From contig JAUCEF010000010.1 of assembly GCA_033558025.1 (NCBI GenBank), positions 459,001 to 523,000 of the forward strand: 64,000 bases of DNA, given 5' to 3'. This document shows positions 9,776 through 20,100 of the stretch, piece by piece. Position 1 is the first letter of the stretch; every line of letters begins with the position of its first letter. The DNA comes from Phytophthora sp. 'mugwort' (lineage: Eukaryota > Oomycota > Peronosporomycetes > Peronosporales > Peronosporaceae). The translations under genes were made by a program, and so were the position numbers. The notes below the pieces were generated by a model. That model was not told the DNA's origin and ran no database searches. It saw only the letters and a program-made list of their open reading frames with translations.

Positions 9776-12700
9776 CTCCCACTCGGCTCGACAGCTGTTG
9801 TACCTTGGATCCCGAGCTTTTTCCGAAGAACTTCAAACTGCACAGCAGTGATCGCCTTCGTCATGATGTCGGCCAGCATGTCGGTTGTCGAGACGTACTG
9901 CAGCACCACTTGACCGTCTTCCACCTTTTCGCGCACGAAGTGGTAGCGAATGTCGATGTGCTTGGTGCGCTTGTGGAACTCCGGGTTCTTGGCCAACGCG
10001 ATGGAGCCTTGGTTGTCCTCGTAGATCAGCACTGCGTCGTCGTTCTTGATCTCACCGATTTCATGCAGGAACGCCTTGAGCCACGACGCCTCTTGCGTAG
10101 CTTCCGAGAGCGCCATATATTCGGCCTCTGTCGATGATAGCGCTACTGTCCTCTGTTTCTTGCTGCGCCAGCTCACGCATCCCCCGTTCATCATGAATGC
10201 GTAGCCACTTGTACTGCGACGTGACTCGATATCGCCCGCCCAGTCCGCATCTGAGTAGCCGCGAATACCTTCTTTGTCCTTCGCGGTGAACTCGATGCCG
10301 TGCGTCGTCGTGCCTCGAATATACCGAAATACTCGCTTGAGTGCCTGCCAGTGTGTGGGACATGGATCCGACGCGAATTGACTTAGTGAGCCCACTGCTG
10401 TCGCCAGGTCCGGACGTGTGCCCACCATTAAGTACATGAGGCAGCCTACAGCATTCCGGTACGGCACGTTCTTCATGGTGTCTTCGTGCTTGCAGTCTCC
10501 TTCGCACATGTTCTTGGTTAGCTTGAGTCCCGGATCTTGTGGTGTTTTCACGGGCTTGCAATCTTCCATGCCAAACTTGTTCAGGATACTTTGCGCGAAT
10601 TTTGTCTGCCGAATCGTTACAACGCCGACTTCTCGATCTTGCTTGATTTCCATACCGAGAAAGTAGCTGAGGTCGCCAAGGTCCGTCATCTCGAACCGAT
10701 CGCTGAGTGACCGCTTGGTCGATTCCAGCAAGTCATCGTCGTTGCTTGCAATGATGAGGTCGTCAACGTAGAGCACCACCAGTACCATGATGTCGCCGTC
10801 CCTCTTGATGTACACGCAGTGGTCGGTCTTACACTTGGTGAACTCGATCTTTAGCATGAAGTCGTCGATGGTCTGGTTCCACATGCGTGGCGACTGTTTC
10901 AATCCGTACAATGACCGCTTGAGCTTGCATACGTACTCCGGGTGGTCTTCGTCAACGTATCCGTCGGGCTGTTGCATGTAGATTTCCTCGTCCAGCACGC
11001 CATTCAGGAAAGCCGTCTTGACATCCATCTGATGCAGCTTGAGCCCGTACTTGGCAGCCATGCTCAACACCACCCGGATCGACGTGAACTTGGCCACTGG
11101 TGCGAATGTCTCCTCATAGTCGATGCCGTACTTTTGCGAAAACCCCTTGGCCACCAGTCGCGCCTTGAACCGCTCGATCTCTCCGGCTTGGTTCTCCTTC
11201 ACTCGAAACACCCATCGGCAGCCGATCGCCTTGCGTCCCTTAGGCAACGGCACCACGTCCCACGTCTCGTTCTTGCAAAGCGAGTCGTGTTCCGAGTCAC
11301 AAGCTTCCTTCCACTTGCTTGCATCGTTGGATTCCATCGCCGACTTGAATGTGGCCGGCATTTCTCCCACTGAATCCACGACGTAAGCAGCCTCGAAGTC
11401 TTGACTTTCTTGAGCCGCGGCCGACATCTCGTCCAGAGTCAGGTGTCGACTCTGCCGCTTGGCACTTGGCACTTCCACAGCTTCTTCCAGCGACTGCGTC
11501 CGCTGGTATCGCTTGCTGCCTGGTTCAAAACCTTCGTCCCGCGCTGCTTCTTGGTCTTCTTCTTCTTTGTCGTCTTCATCCGACTGCAACGAATCTTGAT
11601 CCGTCGTCTCTTCATCTTGAATGACCACCACCTCCCTCTGATGGTAGTCACGTCTCCCACTGTCGAAGACGTCTTCCATAAACTGCGCGTCGCGGCTCAC
11701 CAGCACGCGACCGCTCTTGGTCTCTTCGAAACGGTACGCTTTCTCATGCTCCGAGTATCCCAGGAACCGACAGCGCACCGACCGAGCGTCAAACTTGGTG
11801 CGCTTCTCCTTCGGCACGTGCACGTACGCGTGGCAACCGAACACCTTGAGGTTCGCTAGCAGCGGTTTCTTGCCTGTCCAAACCTGGTGCGGCGACTTGT
11901 CGTGGTTGATGGCACGCGTCGGACACCGATTACGGAGGAACGTAGCTGTCACGACAGCTTCACCCCAATACGTCTTGGGCAATCCAGCATGTTCCAGCAT
12001 GTAACGCGCACACTCCACCAACGTCCGGTTCATGCGCTCGGCGACTCCGTTCAGCTGAGGCGTGTATGGCGGCGTGAACTTCTGCATGATACCACGGTCC
12101 GCACAGAACTTGGCCATCTCACCCGAAGTGTACTCGCCGCCGTTGTCGCTCCGCAGCATTTTCACGCGCTTGCCAGTCTGGGTCTCAGCTAACGCGACGA
12201 ATTGCGCGAACTTGTCGGCCACCTCGGACTTGTTGCGCAGCAAGTACACCACACAGAAGTGCGACTTGTCATCGATAAACGTGACAAAATAGCGCTTGCC
12301 TCCAAAGGTCGGCGTCTGCATGGGACCGCATACATCACTGTGTACGACTTCTAGCACTTGCTTGGCACGGTTTGGCGACGTCTTCATGTAGCTTACTCGC
12401 GTTTGCTTGCCGAGTGAGCATCCGTCGCACAGCTCCCACTGCTTCACCGACGCCATGTCGATACCAACACCGTAGCCCTTCTTGACGATGGCGTCTAGAC
12501 CGCCATGGCCGATGTGACCAAGTCGAAGCCAGAGGTACGACGTGGTGTCCCCTTGGCGATCCTTCGAACTTGCCGCATTGGCCTCGTCAGGCATCATCGG
12601 AGTCATGCACAGCTTGAACAGTCCTTTGCCCTCACGAGCGCCGAGCTTCCACTTGAGACTCTTCGTTTCAGCGAAGCACCCGTCGCTCTCGAAGATAACT

Positions 12701-13854
12701 GGCCCGACGTCCTTAGTGAACCGACCAACCGAAAACAGGTTGCGCGACAGCTTCGGAATGTGCCACACGTTCGTGAGTACACCCTTCTTCATGCCGCGCG
12801 GGGTCTTCATCGACATCACAATGTCGCCGGTCCCCACAGCCTGAACCACACCGTCGTCCGCGAGATGCACGTCCACCGGAGAGATCTTCTTGTAGTTCTT
12901 CATGTACTCCTTCGAGTACGTCATGTGCTGCGTCGCACCCGAGTCGACCAGCCACACTCCATTCGACTTGGAGGCACCCGTGTTACCACCAACCGAGAAG
13001 AGGAAGTCGCCAGAGTCGTCTTCACTCTGCGCGACATTCGCTCGTTGCGGCCTCTGCCGCTCCGCGTTCTCGCGGATTCGCACCGGACACTTGGCGATCC
13101 AATGTCCGTGCTCGCCACAGTAGTGACAGGCACTAGTCTTCTGCGCCTGCCGACCCTTGCGCTTGTTGTCGCTTGTCATGAACGCTTGACCTTGACCGTG
13201 CGCGGTGCCGTCCGTACCGCCACCTTGTTCCTTGCGCTTCATGTCCTCATGCAGCAGCCGAGACGTCACGAGTTCCCACGACAGTGAGTCTGCTCTCGAC
13301 TCCAACGCCGTGATCAGGAACTGGTACGACTCGCTCAGACTTCCCAAAAGCGTGATCACCAAGTCGTCCTCGCTGACCGGAGCGCCCACTGCGTCGAGCT
13401 GCTCCGCCAGCGTCTTGATCTTGTTGATGTGCTCCAGCACATCATCACCTTCGTCCATCATCGTCGTGAAGAAACGCCGACGAAGAAAGAGCTTGTTGGC
13501 CAAACTCTTCTTCTCGAAGTGTCCTTCCAGTCTTGACCATGCATCATGCGCGCCACTCGCCGAGCGAACCAGCGGCAACTGCGAATCCTCCATCGCGAGA
13601 CAGATGATCGCCAGCGCCTTGCGCGACTTCTTCCGAAAGAGCGCTTGATCCGCCGCAGTCTGGCAGTGCTCCAGCTTCACTTCCCCACTTGTCACTTCCC
13701 ACAGTTCGCGCTCCTCGAGCACCATCTGCATCTTGAACTTCCACGTGTGGAAGTTAGTTCCGTCGAACTTGTTGATGCGGGCGATAGTCGAAGTGGCGTC
13801 CATGGCGAAGGCGTAGTCGGGGTCTTGGTCAGGGAAGACGGGGCTTGGGCTCAT
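9721..13854 (-). CDS. D-2 Gag-Pol polyprotein, unbroken, 1377 residues
   Basis: Start ATG 13852-13854 lies within the primer site (Met-Ser-Pro-Ser). Gag spans about residues 1-235; zinc knuckle CHYCGEHGHWIAKC at about 242-255; protease DSGATQH at about 304-310; pre-integrase around 440-480 ending CDGCSLGKQ; integrase core with HSDVCGP, RSDNGGEY and GVAERMN, 62 residues between the two Asp and exactly 35 between Asp and Glu; RT from about 880 with motif A MDVKTAFLNG and YVDD near 1028; RNase H with YSDADWAGD near 1202, the STEAEY Glu and EDNQGS. No stop or frameshift. One oddity: the pre-integrase reads LWLRLGH where D-1 has LWHLRLGH. An in-frame loss of one CAC codon removes the first His of the HHCC zinc finger. 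Translation ends inside the 3' LTR. Confidence 0.95.
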   Translation of the reverse strand: MSPSPVFPDQDPDYAFAMDATSTIARINKFDGTNFHTWKFKMQMVLEERELWEVTSGEVKLEHCQTAADQALFRKKSRKALAIICLAMEDSQLPLVRSASGAHDAWSRLEGHFEKKSLANKLFLRRRFFTTMMDEGDDVLEHINKIKTLAEQLDAVGAPVSEDDLVITLLGSLSESYQFLITALESRADSLSWELVTSRLLHEDMKRKEQGGGTDGTAHGQGQAFMTSDNKRKGRQAQKTSACHYCGEHGHWIAKCPVRIRENAERQRPQRANVAQSEDDSGDFLFSVGGNTGASKSNGVWLVDSGATQHMTYSKEYMKNYKKISPVDVHLADDGVVQAVGTGDIVMSMKTPRGMKKGVLTNVWHIPKLSRNLFSVGRFTKDVGPVIFESDGCFAETKSLKWKLGAREGKGLFKLCMTPMMPDEANAASSKDRQGDTTSYLWLRLGHIGHGGLDAIVKKGYGVGIDMASVKQWELCDGCSLGKQTRVSYMKTSPNRAKQVLEVVHSDVCGPMQTPTFGGKRYFVTFIDDKSHFCVVYLLRNKSEVADKFAQFVALAETQTGKRVKMLRSDNGGEYTSGEMAKFCADRGIMQKFTPPYTPQLNGVAERMNRTLVECARYMLEHAGLPKTYWGEAVVTATFLRNRCPTRAINHDKSPHQVWTGKKPLLANLKVFGCHAYVHVPKEKRTKFDARSVRCRFLGYSEHEKAYRFEETKSGRVLVSRDAQFMEDVFDSGRRDYHQREVVVIQDEETTDQDSLQSDEDDKEEEDQEAARDEGFEPGSKRYQRTQSLEEAVEVPSAKRQSRHLTLDEMSAAAQESQDFEAAYVVDSVGEMPATFKSAMESNDASKWKEACDSEHDSLCKNETWDVVPLPKGRKAIGCRWVFRVKENQAGEIERFKARLVAKGFSQKYGIDYEETFAPVAKFTSIRVVLSMAAKYGLKLHQMDVKTAFLNGVLDEEIYMQQPDGYVDEDHPEYVCKLKRSLYGLKQSPRMWNQTIDDFMLKIEFTKCKTDHCVYIKRDGDIMVLVVLYVDDLIIASNDDDLLESTKRSLSDRFEMTDLGDLSYFLGMEIKQDREVGVVTIRQTKFAQSILNKFGMEDCKPVKTPQDPGLKLTKNMCEGDCKHEDTMKNVPYRNAVGCLMYLMVGTRPDLATAVGSLSQFASDPCPTHWQALKRVFRYIRGTTTHGIEFTAKDKEGIRGYSDADWAGDIESRRSTSGYAFMMNGGCVSWRSKKQRTVALSSTEAEYMALSEATQEASWLKAFLHEIGEIKNDDAVLIYEDNQGSIALAKNPEFHKRTKHIDIRYHFVREKVEDGQVVLQYVSTTDMLADIMTKAITAVQFEVLRKKLGIQGTTAVEPSGSVARRRLDQLLYTSRIPV

Positions 13855-13858
13855 AACC
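13844..13858 (-). other. Primer-binding site overlapping the start codon (D-2)
   Basis: On the minus strand GGTTATGAGCCCAAG follows the 5' LTR directly and includes the start codon at 13852-13854. It is identical to the CopA, CopB and CopC sites although the Gag proteins beyond the first codons differ between the two lineages. Confidence 0.8.
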
Positions 13859-14210
13859 AAAAGGCTTGGTCACTTGATGGCAAAATGCAAAGTGATTGAT
13901 TTAGGTCCTTAGTTCGCAAACTCCTTGCTACCTCTAAGCCTACAGTTCTACCTACTGGGTACACTCTACTGGATTCTCTACTGGATACTGAGTTACTTCA
14001 GCCAATCGCAGAGCGCCACGTAGAGCCCATCATGTACCCAATCTTGTACCCACCCGTGGCGTAATCGTCCATGGCGTAAACACCGTCCCATAAACACCGT
14101 GACGTAATCTTCGTCTCGTAATCACACGATGATTGCGGTGCCACCGAGTGAAGGTCATACCGGTATCCTACCGGTATACAGCAGCTGGTCGAGACGTCTC
14201 CTTGACAACA
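13859..14210 (-). repeat. D-2 5' LTR
   Basis: 352 bp, TGTTGTCAAGGAGACG...CCAAGCCTTTT on the minus strand. It carries two ACCGGTA motifs near its start and the initiator at 13879-13895. Confidence 0.93.
13879..13895 (-). promoter_or_regulatory. Oomycete-type Inr/FPR core promoter in CopD LTR
   Basis: On the minus strand TCACTTTGCATTTTGCC fits initiator TCAYTYY plus flanking region CAWTTTNYY completely. It lies only about 20 bp from the LTR end, so the transcript would begin about 40 nt upstream of the gag start codon. Confidence 0.6.
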
Positions 14211-14627
14211 GGCGCTAATGTTGAGGACTTCGTTGCAATGATGAAGCACATTGCCGCCTTCTGCCATCTCCATGCTGAAGAGCTGGCGCTTCAGGTAGAT
14301 ACGACCAGCCTTCTGTGACCCCCCGTAGAGTGAACGCAGACGCGTCCAGGCCACCCAGGCTTCTTCGCAGTCGTCGACCACATGGTGGTAGTCCGCATCC
14401 ATGTGGAGCAACATCAGACCGAACGCGATGTTGCTGGACTTGACGTAGTCGTCCATGGCCCTCGGGTCCGCGAAGCTTGACGTCGTCTCCCGGTTCACGA
14501 CGTTCCATACCGACTTGGTCAGGAACACGCCACGCATGTAGCGGTTCCAGGTGGCGAAGTTGTCGCCGTTGAACTTGTCAATGGAGATCTTGGTATCTTG
14601 CACAGACGACATGGTACTTGGGCTCAT
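14211..14627 (-). pseudogene. B-2 Gag, N-terminal part
   Basis: Start ATG 14625-14627 lies in the primer site GGTTATGAGCCCAAG. The frame encodes the first about 139 residues of CopB Gag, with [20 protein letters not shown] near residue 15 and the [19 protein letters not shown] region typical of UBN2-type copia Gag. It is open up to the D-2 insertion at 14211. The rest of Gag continues at 9422 downward after one copy of GGCGC. It is closely similar to CopA Gag, which places B and A in one lineage. Confidence 0.88.
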
Positions 14628-14631
14628 AACC

Positions 14632-14971
14632 TGAAGAAAGGTTACGTTGGGTCTTGAACTTGACGTAGGGGTCTTGGACACCGCCGAGGCTTGAGGCGAG
14701 GCGAGGAAGGAGGCTTGAGAGGTTGAATGGAAATTCAGAAGTGATTGATTTATCGGAGCTTACTTTGCCTGCCTACCTGGTATACTACATAGACATGCAA
14801 CTATGCATCCAATCACCATCATTCCGTACTCGTCCAATCATCCTACTCGTCCAATCATGAGTGGCGTAATCACCGTGGCGTAATCATGGCGAGGGAGCAT
14901 TGGACCGGTCCGGTTAACCGGTTCGGGTAACTTGGACTGGTACACTGTACCAAGGAAGTTACCCTGCAACA
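14632..14971 (-). repeat. B-2 5' LTR
   Basis: 340 bp, TGTTGCAGGG...CTTTCTTCA on the minus strand, followed by the primer site at 14617-14631. Confidence 0.92.
14725..14744 (-). promoter_or_regulatory. Oomycete-type Inr/FPR core promoter in CopB LTR
   Basis: On the minus strand TCACTTC (14738-14744) fits TCAYTYY and is followed by TGAATTTCC, close to the flanking promoter region. The same element is present in the B-1 3' LTR near 49982. Confidence 0.5.
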
Positions 14972-15432
14972 GACACATTTGAGCTGCTCCACTTTGACAT
15001 CTGCGGACCCATGGAGGAAAACTCGCTTGGCGGCAGCAAGTATCTGCTCCTGATCGTGGACGAAGCCAGCGGATGCATGAAGGGTTTCTGTCTGCGTGCC
15101 AAGTCGGAAAGTGAAGACTGCATCAAGACATACATCATGAAGGTGCAGACGCAGTTCGGCAAGAAGGTCAAGTTTGTGCGGCACGACGGAGCTCGTGAGT
15201 TTGCGACTAACTCGCTCAAGGATTTTTACGAAGACGAAGGCATTGAGCAGCAAACCACGGTTCCGTACGCGCACCAGACCAACGGCACGGCAGAGCGAGC
15301 CATCCGAACTATCGTCACGATCGGCCGCAGCATGTTGCATCACGCCAAGCTAGACAAGTGTTTCTGGGCTGAGGCGGCGATGACGGCCATCTATGTGAAG
15401 AACCGCCTGACGTTACCCAAGATCGAGCACAA
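14972..15432 (+). pseudogene. CopE pol fragment, right part (integrase core)
   Basis: Continues the CopE frame after B-2 with [12 protein letters not shown] (first integrase Asp), RHDGAREF (second Asp) and the GTAERAIRT Glu, spaced as in the other copies. It stops at the Lys-Ile-Glu-His that precedes the integrase C-terminal region, where the A-2 5' LTR begins. The last target bases are CACAA, but no second CACAA is found at any CopA 3' LTR in the window, so the right half of this CopE copy was lost with the partner insertion. Confidence 0.82.
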
Positions 15433-15776
15433 TATTGAGAGTTGCCAGGTTTTGGTACTGTGTACCAGTAACCGGTTAACCCGAACCGGTCCAACACGAT
15501 CCCGCGTTGTTTACGGTACGTTGTTTACGCAACCGATGATTAGACGAGTAGGATGATTGGACGAGTGCGGAGTGTTGGTGATTGAATGCACCAAACGATT
15601 GGATGCAGGGCTGCATATCTATGTGGTAGACTAGGTAGTGTAAGCTCCGATAAATCAATCACTTTCGAATCTTCCTTCTTCAGCTCAAGTGGTCTTCACT
15701 CCGGTCCCCGCACCCAAGTGCAGAACTCCCTTCGCTCCGTTCAAGCTTCGCTTATCAAGATCCATACCTTTTATCA
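15433..15776 (+). repeat. A-2 5' LTR (CopA)
   Basis: 344 bp, TATTGAGAG...TTTTATCA, inserted in CopE integrase sequence. The primer site is 15777-15791. Confidence 0.9.
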
Positions 15777-15780
15777 GGTT

Positions 15781-16824
15781 ATGAGCCCAAGCACCATGTC
15801 CTCTGCCCAAGACGTCTCGACCAAGGTCTCCATCGACAAGTTCAACGGAGACAACTACGCGACGTGGAACCGCTACATGCGTGGCGTGTTCCTGACCAAG
15901 TCGACGTGGCATGTGGTGAATCGGGAAACGTCTCCATCCTTTACGGACTCCCGGGCCAAGGACGAGTATGTCAAGTCGAGCAACATCGCTTTTGGACTGA
16001 TGTTGCTTCACATGGACGCCGACTACCATCATGTGGTCGACGACTGCGAGGAAGCATGGATCGCGTGGACGCGCTTGAAGACGCTGTACGGTGGATCGCA
16101 GAAGGCTGGTCGCATCTACCTCAAGCGACAGCTCTTCAGCATGGAGATGTCGGAAGGCGGCAATGTGTTGCATCATTGCAATGATGTCCTGAACATCAGC
16201 GCCAAACTCAGCAGCATCGGCGCCAAGATGGAGGACGTGGCGATCTGCTTGCTGCGCAGTCTCCCCAAGAGCTACGAGAACGTCGTGCTGAACTTGGAGA
16301 TGAGCAATGCAGAGCTGCGGTCGCAAGACGTTGTGAAGGTGCTCACGAACGAGCACATCAAGCGACAAGGCGAGAAGACGGCGACGGTGAAGACTGAGAA
16401 CGCGGCCAAGGCGTTCAACACCGACCGTGAGCCTCGCCAATGCACGTACTGCGGTAAATTGGGGCATGTCATTGACAAGTGCTGGACCAAGCAGAAGGAC
16501 GAGAACCGAGGGCCAAGACGCGGCGGCAACGGCCGTAGACGCGGGGCCAACAACATCCAGTGGAGAAACGACAGCGACGGCTACGACAACGACTACGATC
16601 GAGTGGCGTTCGCGGTTTCCCTGGAATGTAGAGTTTCGACGGACAAGAATGTGTCCGGGATGTGGGCGGTCGACAGCGGTGCCACGCACCATATTTGCAA
16701 CGACAAGTCCAAATTCGCCAATTTGATCGAGCGAAGTGAAGGCGAACTTTCGGTGGCCGATGGCAACAAGGCTGCCATCAAGGGTGTGGGGACCATCGTG
16801 GAAAGAGTGGTCCTGCCTAACGGC
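15781..16824 (+). pseudogene. A-2 Gag-Pol, first part (Gag, knuckle, protease)
   Basis: Start ATG 15781. Full-length Gag without the A-1 frameshift, zinc knuckle [14 protein letters not shown] at about 16441-16482, the Arg-Gly linker that A-1 lacks, and protease DSGATHH at about 16672-16692. The frame is open up to 16824, where C-1 inserted in the codons for Pro-Asn-Gly. Residues that should follow lie in the inverted 72-bp segment and from 26043. Apart from the insertions and the truncated C-terminus, no stop was seen in this copy. Confidence 0.88.
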
Positions 16825-17136
16825 TGTTGTCAAGGAGACGCCTCGAGCAGCTGCTGTATACCGGTAGGATACCGGTATGACCTTCACTCAGTGGCACCTC
16901 AATCACTCCGGCGATCACGGGACGATGATTACGATGCACGTGGGTACAAGATTGTGGGTACAGGATGGGCTCTACGTGGCGCTCTGCGATTGGCAGAAGT
17001 ATCTCAGTATCCAGTAGAGAATCCAGTAGAGTGTACCCAGTAGGTAGAACTGTAGGCTTAGATGTAGCAAGGAGTTTGCGAACTAAGGACCTATATCAAT
17101 CACTTTGCATTTTGCCATCAAGTGTCCAAGCCTTTT
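16825..17136 (+). repeat. C-1 5' LTR
   Basis: 312 bp, TGTTGTCAAGGAGACG...CCAAGCCTTTT. It resembles the CopD LTR with about 40 bp missing in the middle. Confidence 0.93.
17100..17116 (+). promoter_or_regulatory. Oomycete-type Inr/FPR core promoter in CopC LTR
   Basis: TCACTTTGCATTTTGCC, the same 17 bases as in the CopD LTR, 20 bp from the LTR end and 41 bp before the gag start codon. Confidence 0.6.
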
Positions 17137-17140
17137 GGTT

Positions 17141-20100
17141 ATGAGCCCAAGCCCCGCCTTCTCTGAAGACCCCGACTACGCCTTCGCCATGGACGCCACG
17201 CCGCCTTCTGCCTTCCGCATCAACAAGTTCGACGGAGCTAACTTCCACACGTGGAAGTTCAAGATGCAAATGGTACTCGAGGAGCGCGACCTGTGGGAAG
17301 TCGTATGCGGTGATACGAAGCTGGAGAACTGCACCACGGCGTTGAATCAAGCGGCACTCAAGCGGAAGTCGCGCAAGGCGATGGCGATCATCTGCCTCGC
17401 GTTAGAGGATTTGCAGCTACCGTTGGTCCGGTCGGCGAGTGGCGCGCATGATGCATGGTCAAGGCTGGAAGGATACTTCGAGAAGAAGAGCTTGGCCAAT
17501 AAGCTCTTCCTTCGTCGACACTTCTTCACGACGATGATTGACGAAGCTGGTGATGTGCTGGAGCACATCAACAAGATCAAGACGCTGGCGGAACAGCTCG
17601 ACGCGGTGGGCGCTCCGTCCAGCGAAGACGACTTGGTGATCACGCTTTTGGGAAGTCTCAGCGAGTCGTACCAGTTCCTCATCACGGCGTGGAGTCAAGG
17701 GTCGACTCGCTGTCATGGGAACTCGTGACGTCTCGACTGCTGCATGAGGACATGAAGCGCAAGGAGCAGGGTGGCGATGGAGATGGCGCCGCGCCTGGCC
17801 AGGCGTTCATGATGAGGGACAACAAGCATAAGGGCCGACCGTCGAAGAAGAACGGTGCGTGCCACAACTGCGGCAAGCATGGACATTGGATCGCGGAGTG
17901 TCCCTCGCGGATCCATGACAACACGGAACGGCAGCGCTCGCAGCGTGCCAACGTCGCGCGTGAGGACGACTCCGGCGACTATCTCTTCTTCGTCGACGGC
18001 GATGGCGATGCGGCCATGGCAGCGTCGGCGAGTGGCACATGGCTGGTCGACTCGGGTGCGACGCAGCACATGGCGCACTCCAAGAAGTTCATGAGAAACT
18101 ACAAGGCCTTCACTCCGGTCGACGTGCGTCTCGCAGACGACGGTGTGGTTCAAGCGATCGGCAGCGGCGACATTGTGATGGAGATGAAGACGCCTCGTGG
18201 CATCAAGAAGGGTGTGCTCACGAACGTGTGGCACATTCCCAAGCTAACGCGCAACCTCTTCTCGATCGGGCGCTTCATCAAGGACGTCGGATCAGTGACC
18301 TTCGACAGCGACGGATGCTTCATCGCACTGAAGGGGATGAAGTGCACGATAGGTGCGCGTGACGGCAAGCTGTTCAAGCTGTGCATGACGCCCGTGCGCC
18401 TGGACGAAGCGAATTCGGCGAGTCCGAACGGGAGCCAAGGGGACACCAAGTCGTACCTCTGGCACCTTCGACTAGGCCACATCGGTCACGCTGGGCTCGA
18501 CGCCATCGTCAAGAAGAAGCTCAGCGTCGGCATTGACCTCGGGTCCGCGAGCAAGTGGGAAACGTGCGACGGATGCGCGCTCGGCAAGCAGACGCGATTG
18601 AGTTTCGAATCGACATCGCCCAAGCGTGCCAATGAACTACTGGAGGTTGTGCACAGTGACGTATGCGGGCCCATGCGCACGCCGACGTTTGGCGGCAAGC
18701 GCTACTTCGTCACCTTTATCGATGACAAGTCGCGCTACTGCGTGGTGTACCTGGTGAAGAACAAATGGGAGGTGGCCGACAAGTTCGCGCACTTTGTGGC
18801 GTTTGCGGAAACACAGACCGGCAAGCGCGTCAAGGAGCTTCGCAGTGACAACGGTGGTGAGTACAAATCCGACAAAATGGCCAAGTTTTGCAGCAAGCGC
18901 GGCATCGTGCAGAAGTTCACGCCGCCATACACGCCGCAGCTCAACGGAATCGCGGAGCGCATGAACCGGACGCTAGTTGAATGCGCGCGGTGCATGCTGG
19001 AGCACGCGAGTCTGTCCAAGGCATACTGGGGCGAAGCAGTCATGACGGCTATGTTCCTGCGCAACCGCTGTCCGACACATGCGCTTGACAACGATAAGTC
19101 TCCATACGAGCTGTGGACTGCCAAGAAACCATTGCTGGCCAACCTCAAAGTCTTCGGTTGCCACGCCTACGTGCATGTGGCGAAAGAGAAGCGAACCAAG
19201 CTGGATGCGCGATCGGTGCGATGCAGGTTCCTGGGGTACTCGGACCACGAGAAAGCGTATAGGTTCGAGGAGATCGAGGGTGGTCGCGTGCTGGTGAGCC
19301 GCGATGCACAGTTCATGGAAGACGTCTTCGACGGTGGAAGACGCGACTACAAACCCAAGGAGGAGCTGGTGGACCTTCAAGATGCGGAAGAAGGCACCAC
19401 GGACAAAGATGAACAGTCGGCATCGGACGACGAAGATGAAGAGACTGCGCGGGATGATGAATTCTTGCCCGGCAGCAAGAGACACCCGCGGACACAGTCG
19501 CTGGAAGAAGCGGTGGAGACCCCGAGTGCCAAGCGATACACGTCAGAGAATTGACACCAAGGCCTGGATGAGATGTCTGCCATGGCTCGAGACAACGACA
19601 AGAGCTTCGAGGCGGCGTACGTCGTGGATTCAGTGGGAGAAATGCCGACCACGTCAAGTCGGCGATGGAATCCAGCGACGCACGCAAATGGAAGGAGGCC
19701 TGCGACTCGGAGTACGACTCGCTGCGCAAGAACGACACATGGGACGTGGTACCGCTGCCCAAGGGACGCAAGGCCATCGGCTGTCGATGGGTCTTTCGCG
19801 TGAAGGAGAACCAAGCCGGCGAGATCGAACGATACAAGGCGCGCCTGGTGGCTAAGGGCTTCTCGCAGAAGCACGGCATCGACTACGACGAGACCTTCGC
19901 GCCCGTGGCCAAGTTCACGTCCATCCGAATCGTGCTAGCGATGGCTGCCAAGTACGGGCTCAAGCAGTCGCCGCGCATGTGGAACCACACCATCGACGAC
20001 TTCATGCTCAAGCTGGACTTCGACAAGTGCGAGACCGACCACTGCGTCTACGTCAAGCGCAACGGCGACAGCATGGTGCTCGTGGTGCTGTACTTGGACG

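Larger units (their letters stand above)
9423..14210 (-). mobile_element. D-2: full-length CopD element inserted in B-2 gag
   Basis: 3' LTR 9423-9775, internal 9776-13858, 5' LTR 13859-14210; target duplication GGCGC at 9418-9422 and 14211-14215. It is uninterrupted, about 4.8 kb, with one open polyprotein frame. By eye the LTRs differ at roughly 8 positions out of 352, so the insertion is not brand new. It is the innermost element of the deepest nest. Confidence 0.95.
5458..14971 (-). mobile_element. B-2: complete CopB element (minus strand)
   Basis: 3' LTR 5458-5800, internal 5801-14631, 5' LTR 14632-14971; target duplication GACAC at 5453-5457 and 14972-14976. It is interrupted in gag by D-2 (9423-14210). 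Without D-2 it is about 4.7 kb. The polyprotein carries two 1-bp deletions relative to B-1. Confidence 0.93.
4997..15432 (+). mobile_element. CopE fragment, both ends lost, split by B-2
   Basis: Internal CopE sequence only: 4997-5457 and 14972-15432, joined across B-2 by the duplicated GACAC. Both outer edges abut CopA LTRs (4996 and 15433). Its own LTRs, gag, RT and RNase H are absent. It matches E-1 and E-2 better than the CopA copies. Confidence 0.8.

Noticed and set aside
9721..13854. Ty3-type or envelope-bearing element
   Set aside because: Integrase precedes RT, no chromodomain is visible, and no third open frame exists between pol and the 3' LTR.
15685..16887. 400-codon minus-strand open frame opposite A-2 gag (similar ones at 37280-38224 and 44027-44971)
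   Set aside because: Antisense of a well-supported Gag coding strand in GC-rich DNA; no recognised domain; it recurs wherever gag recurs.
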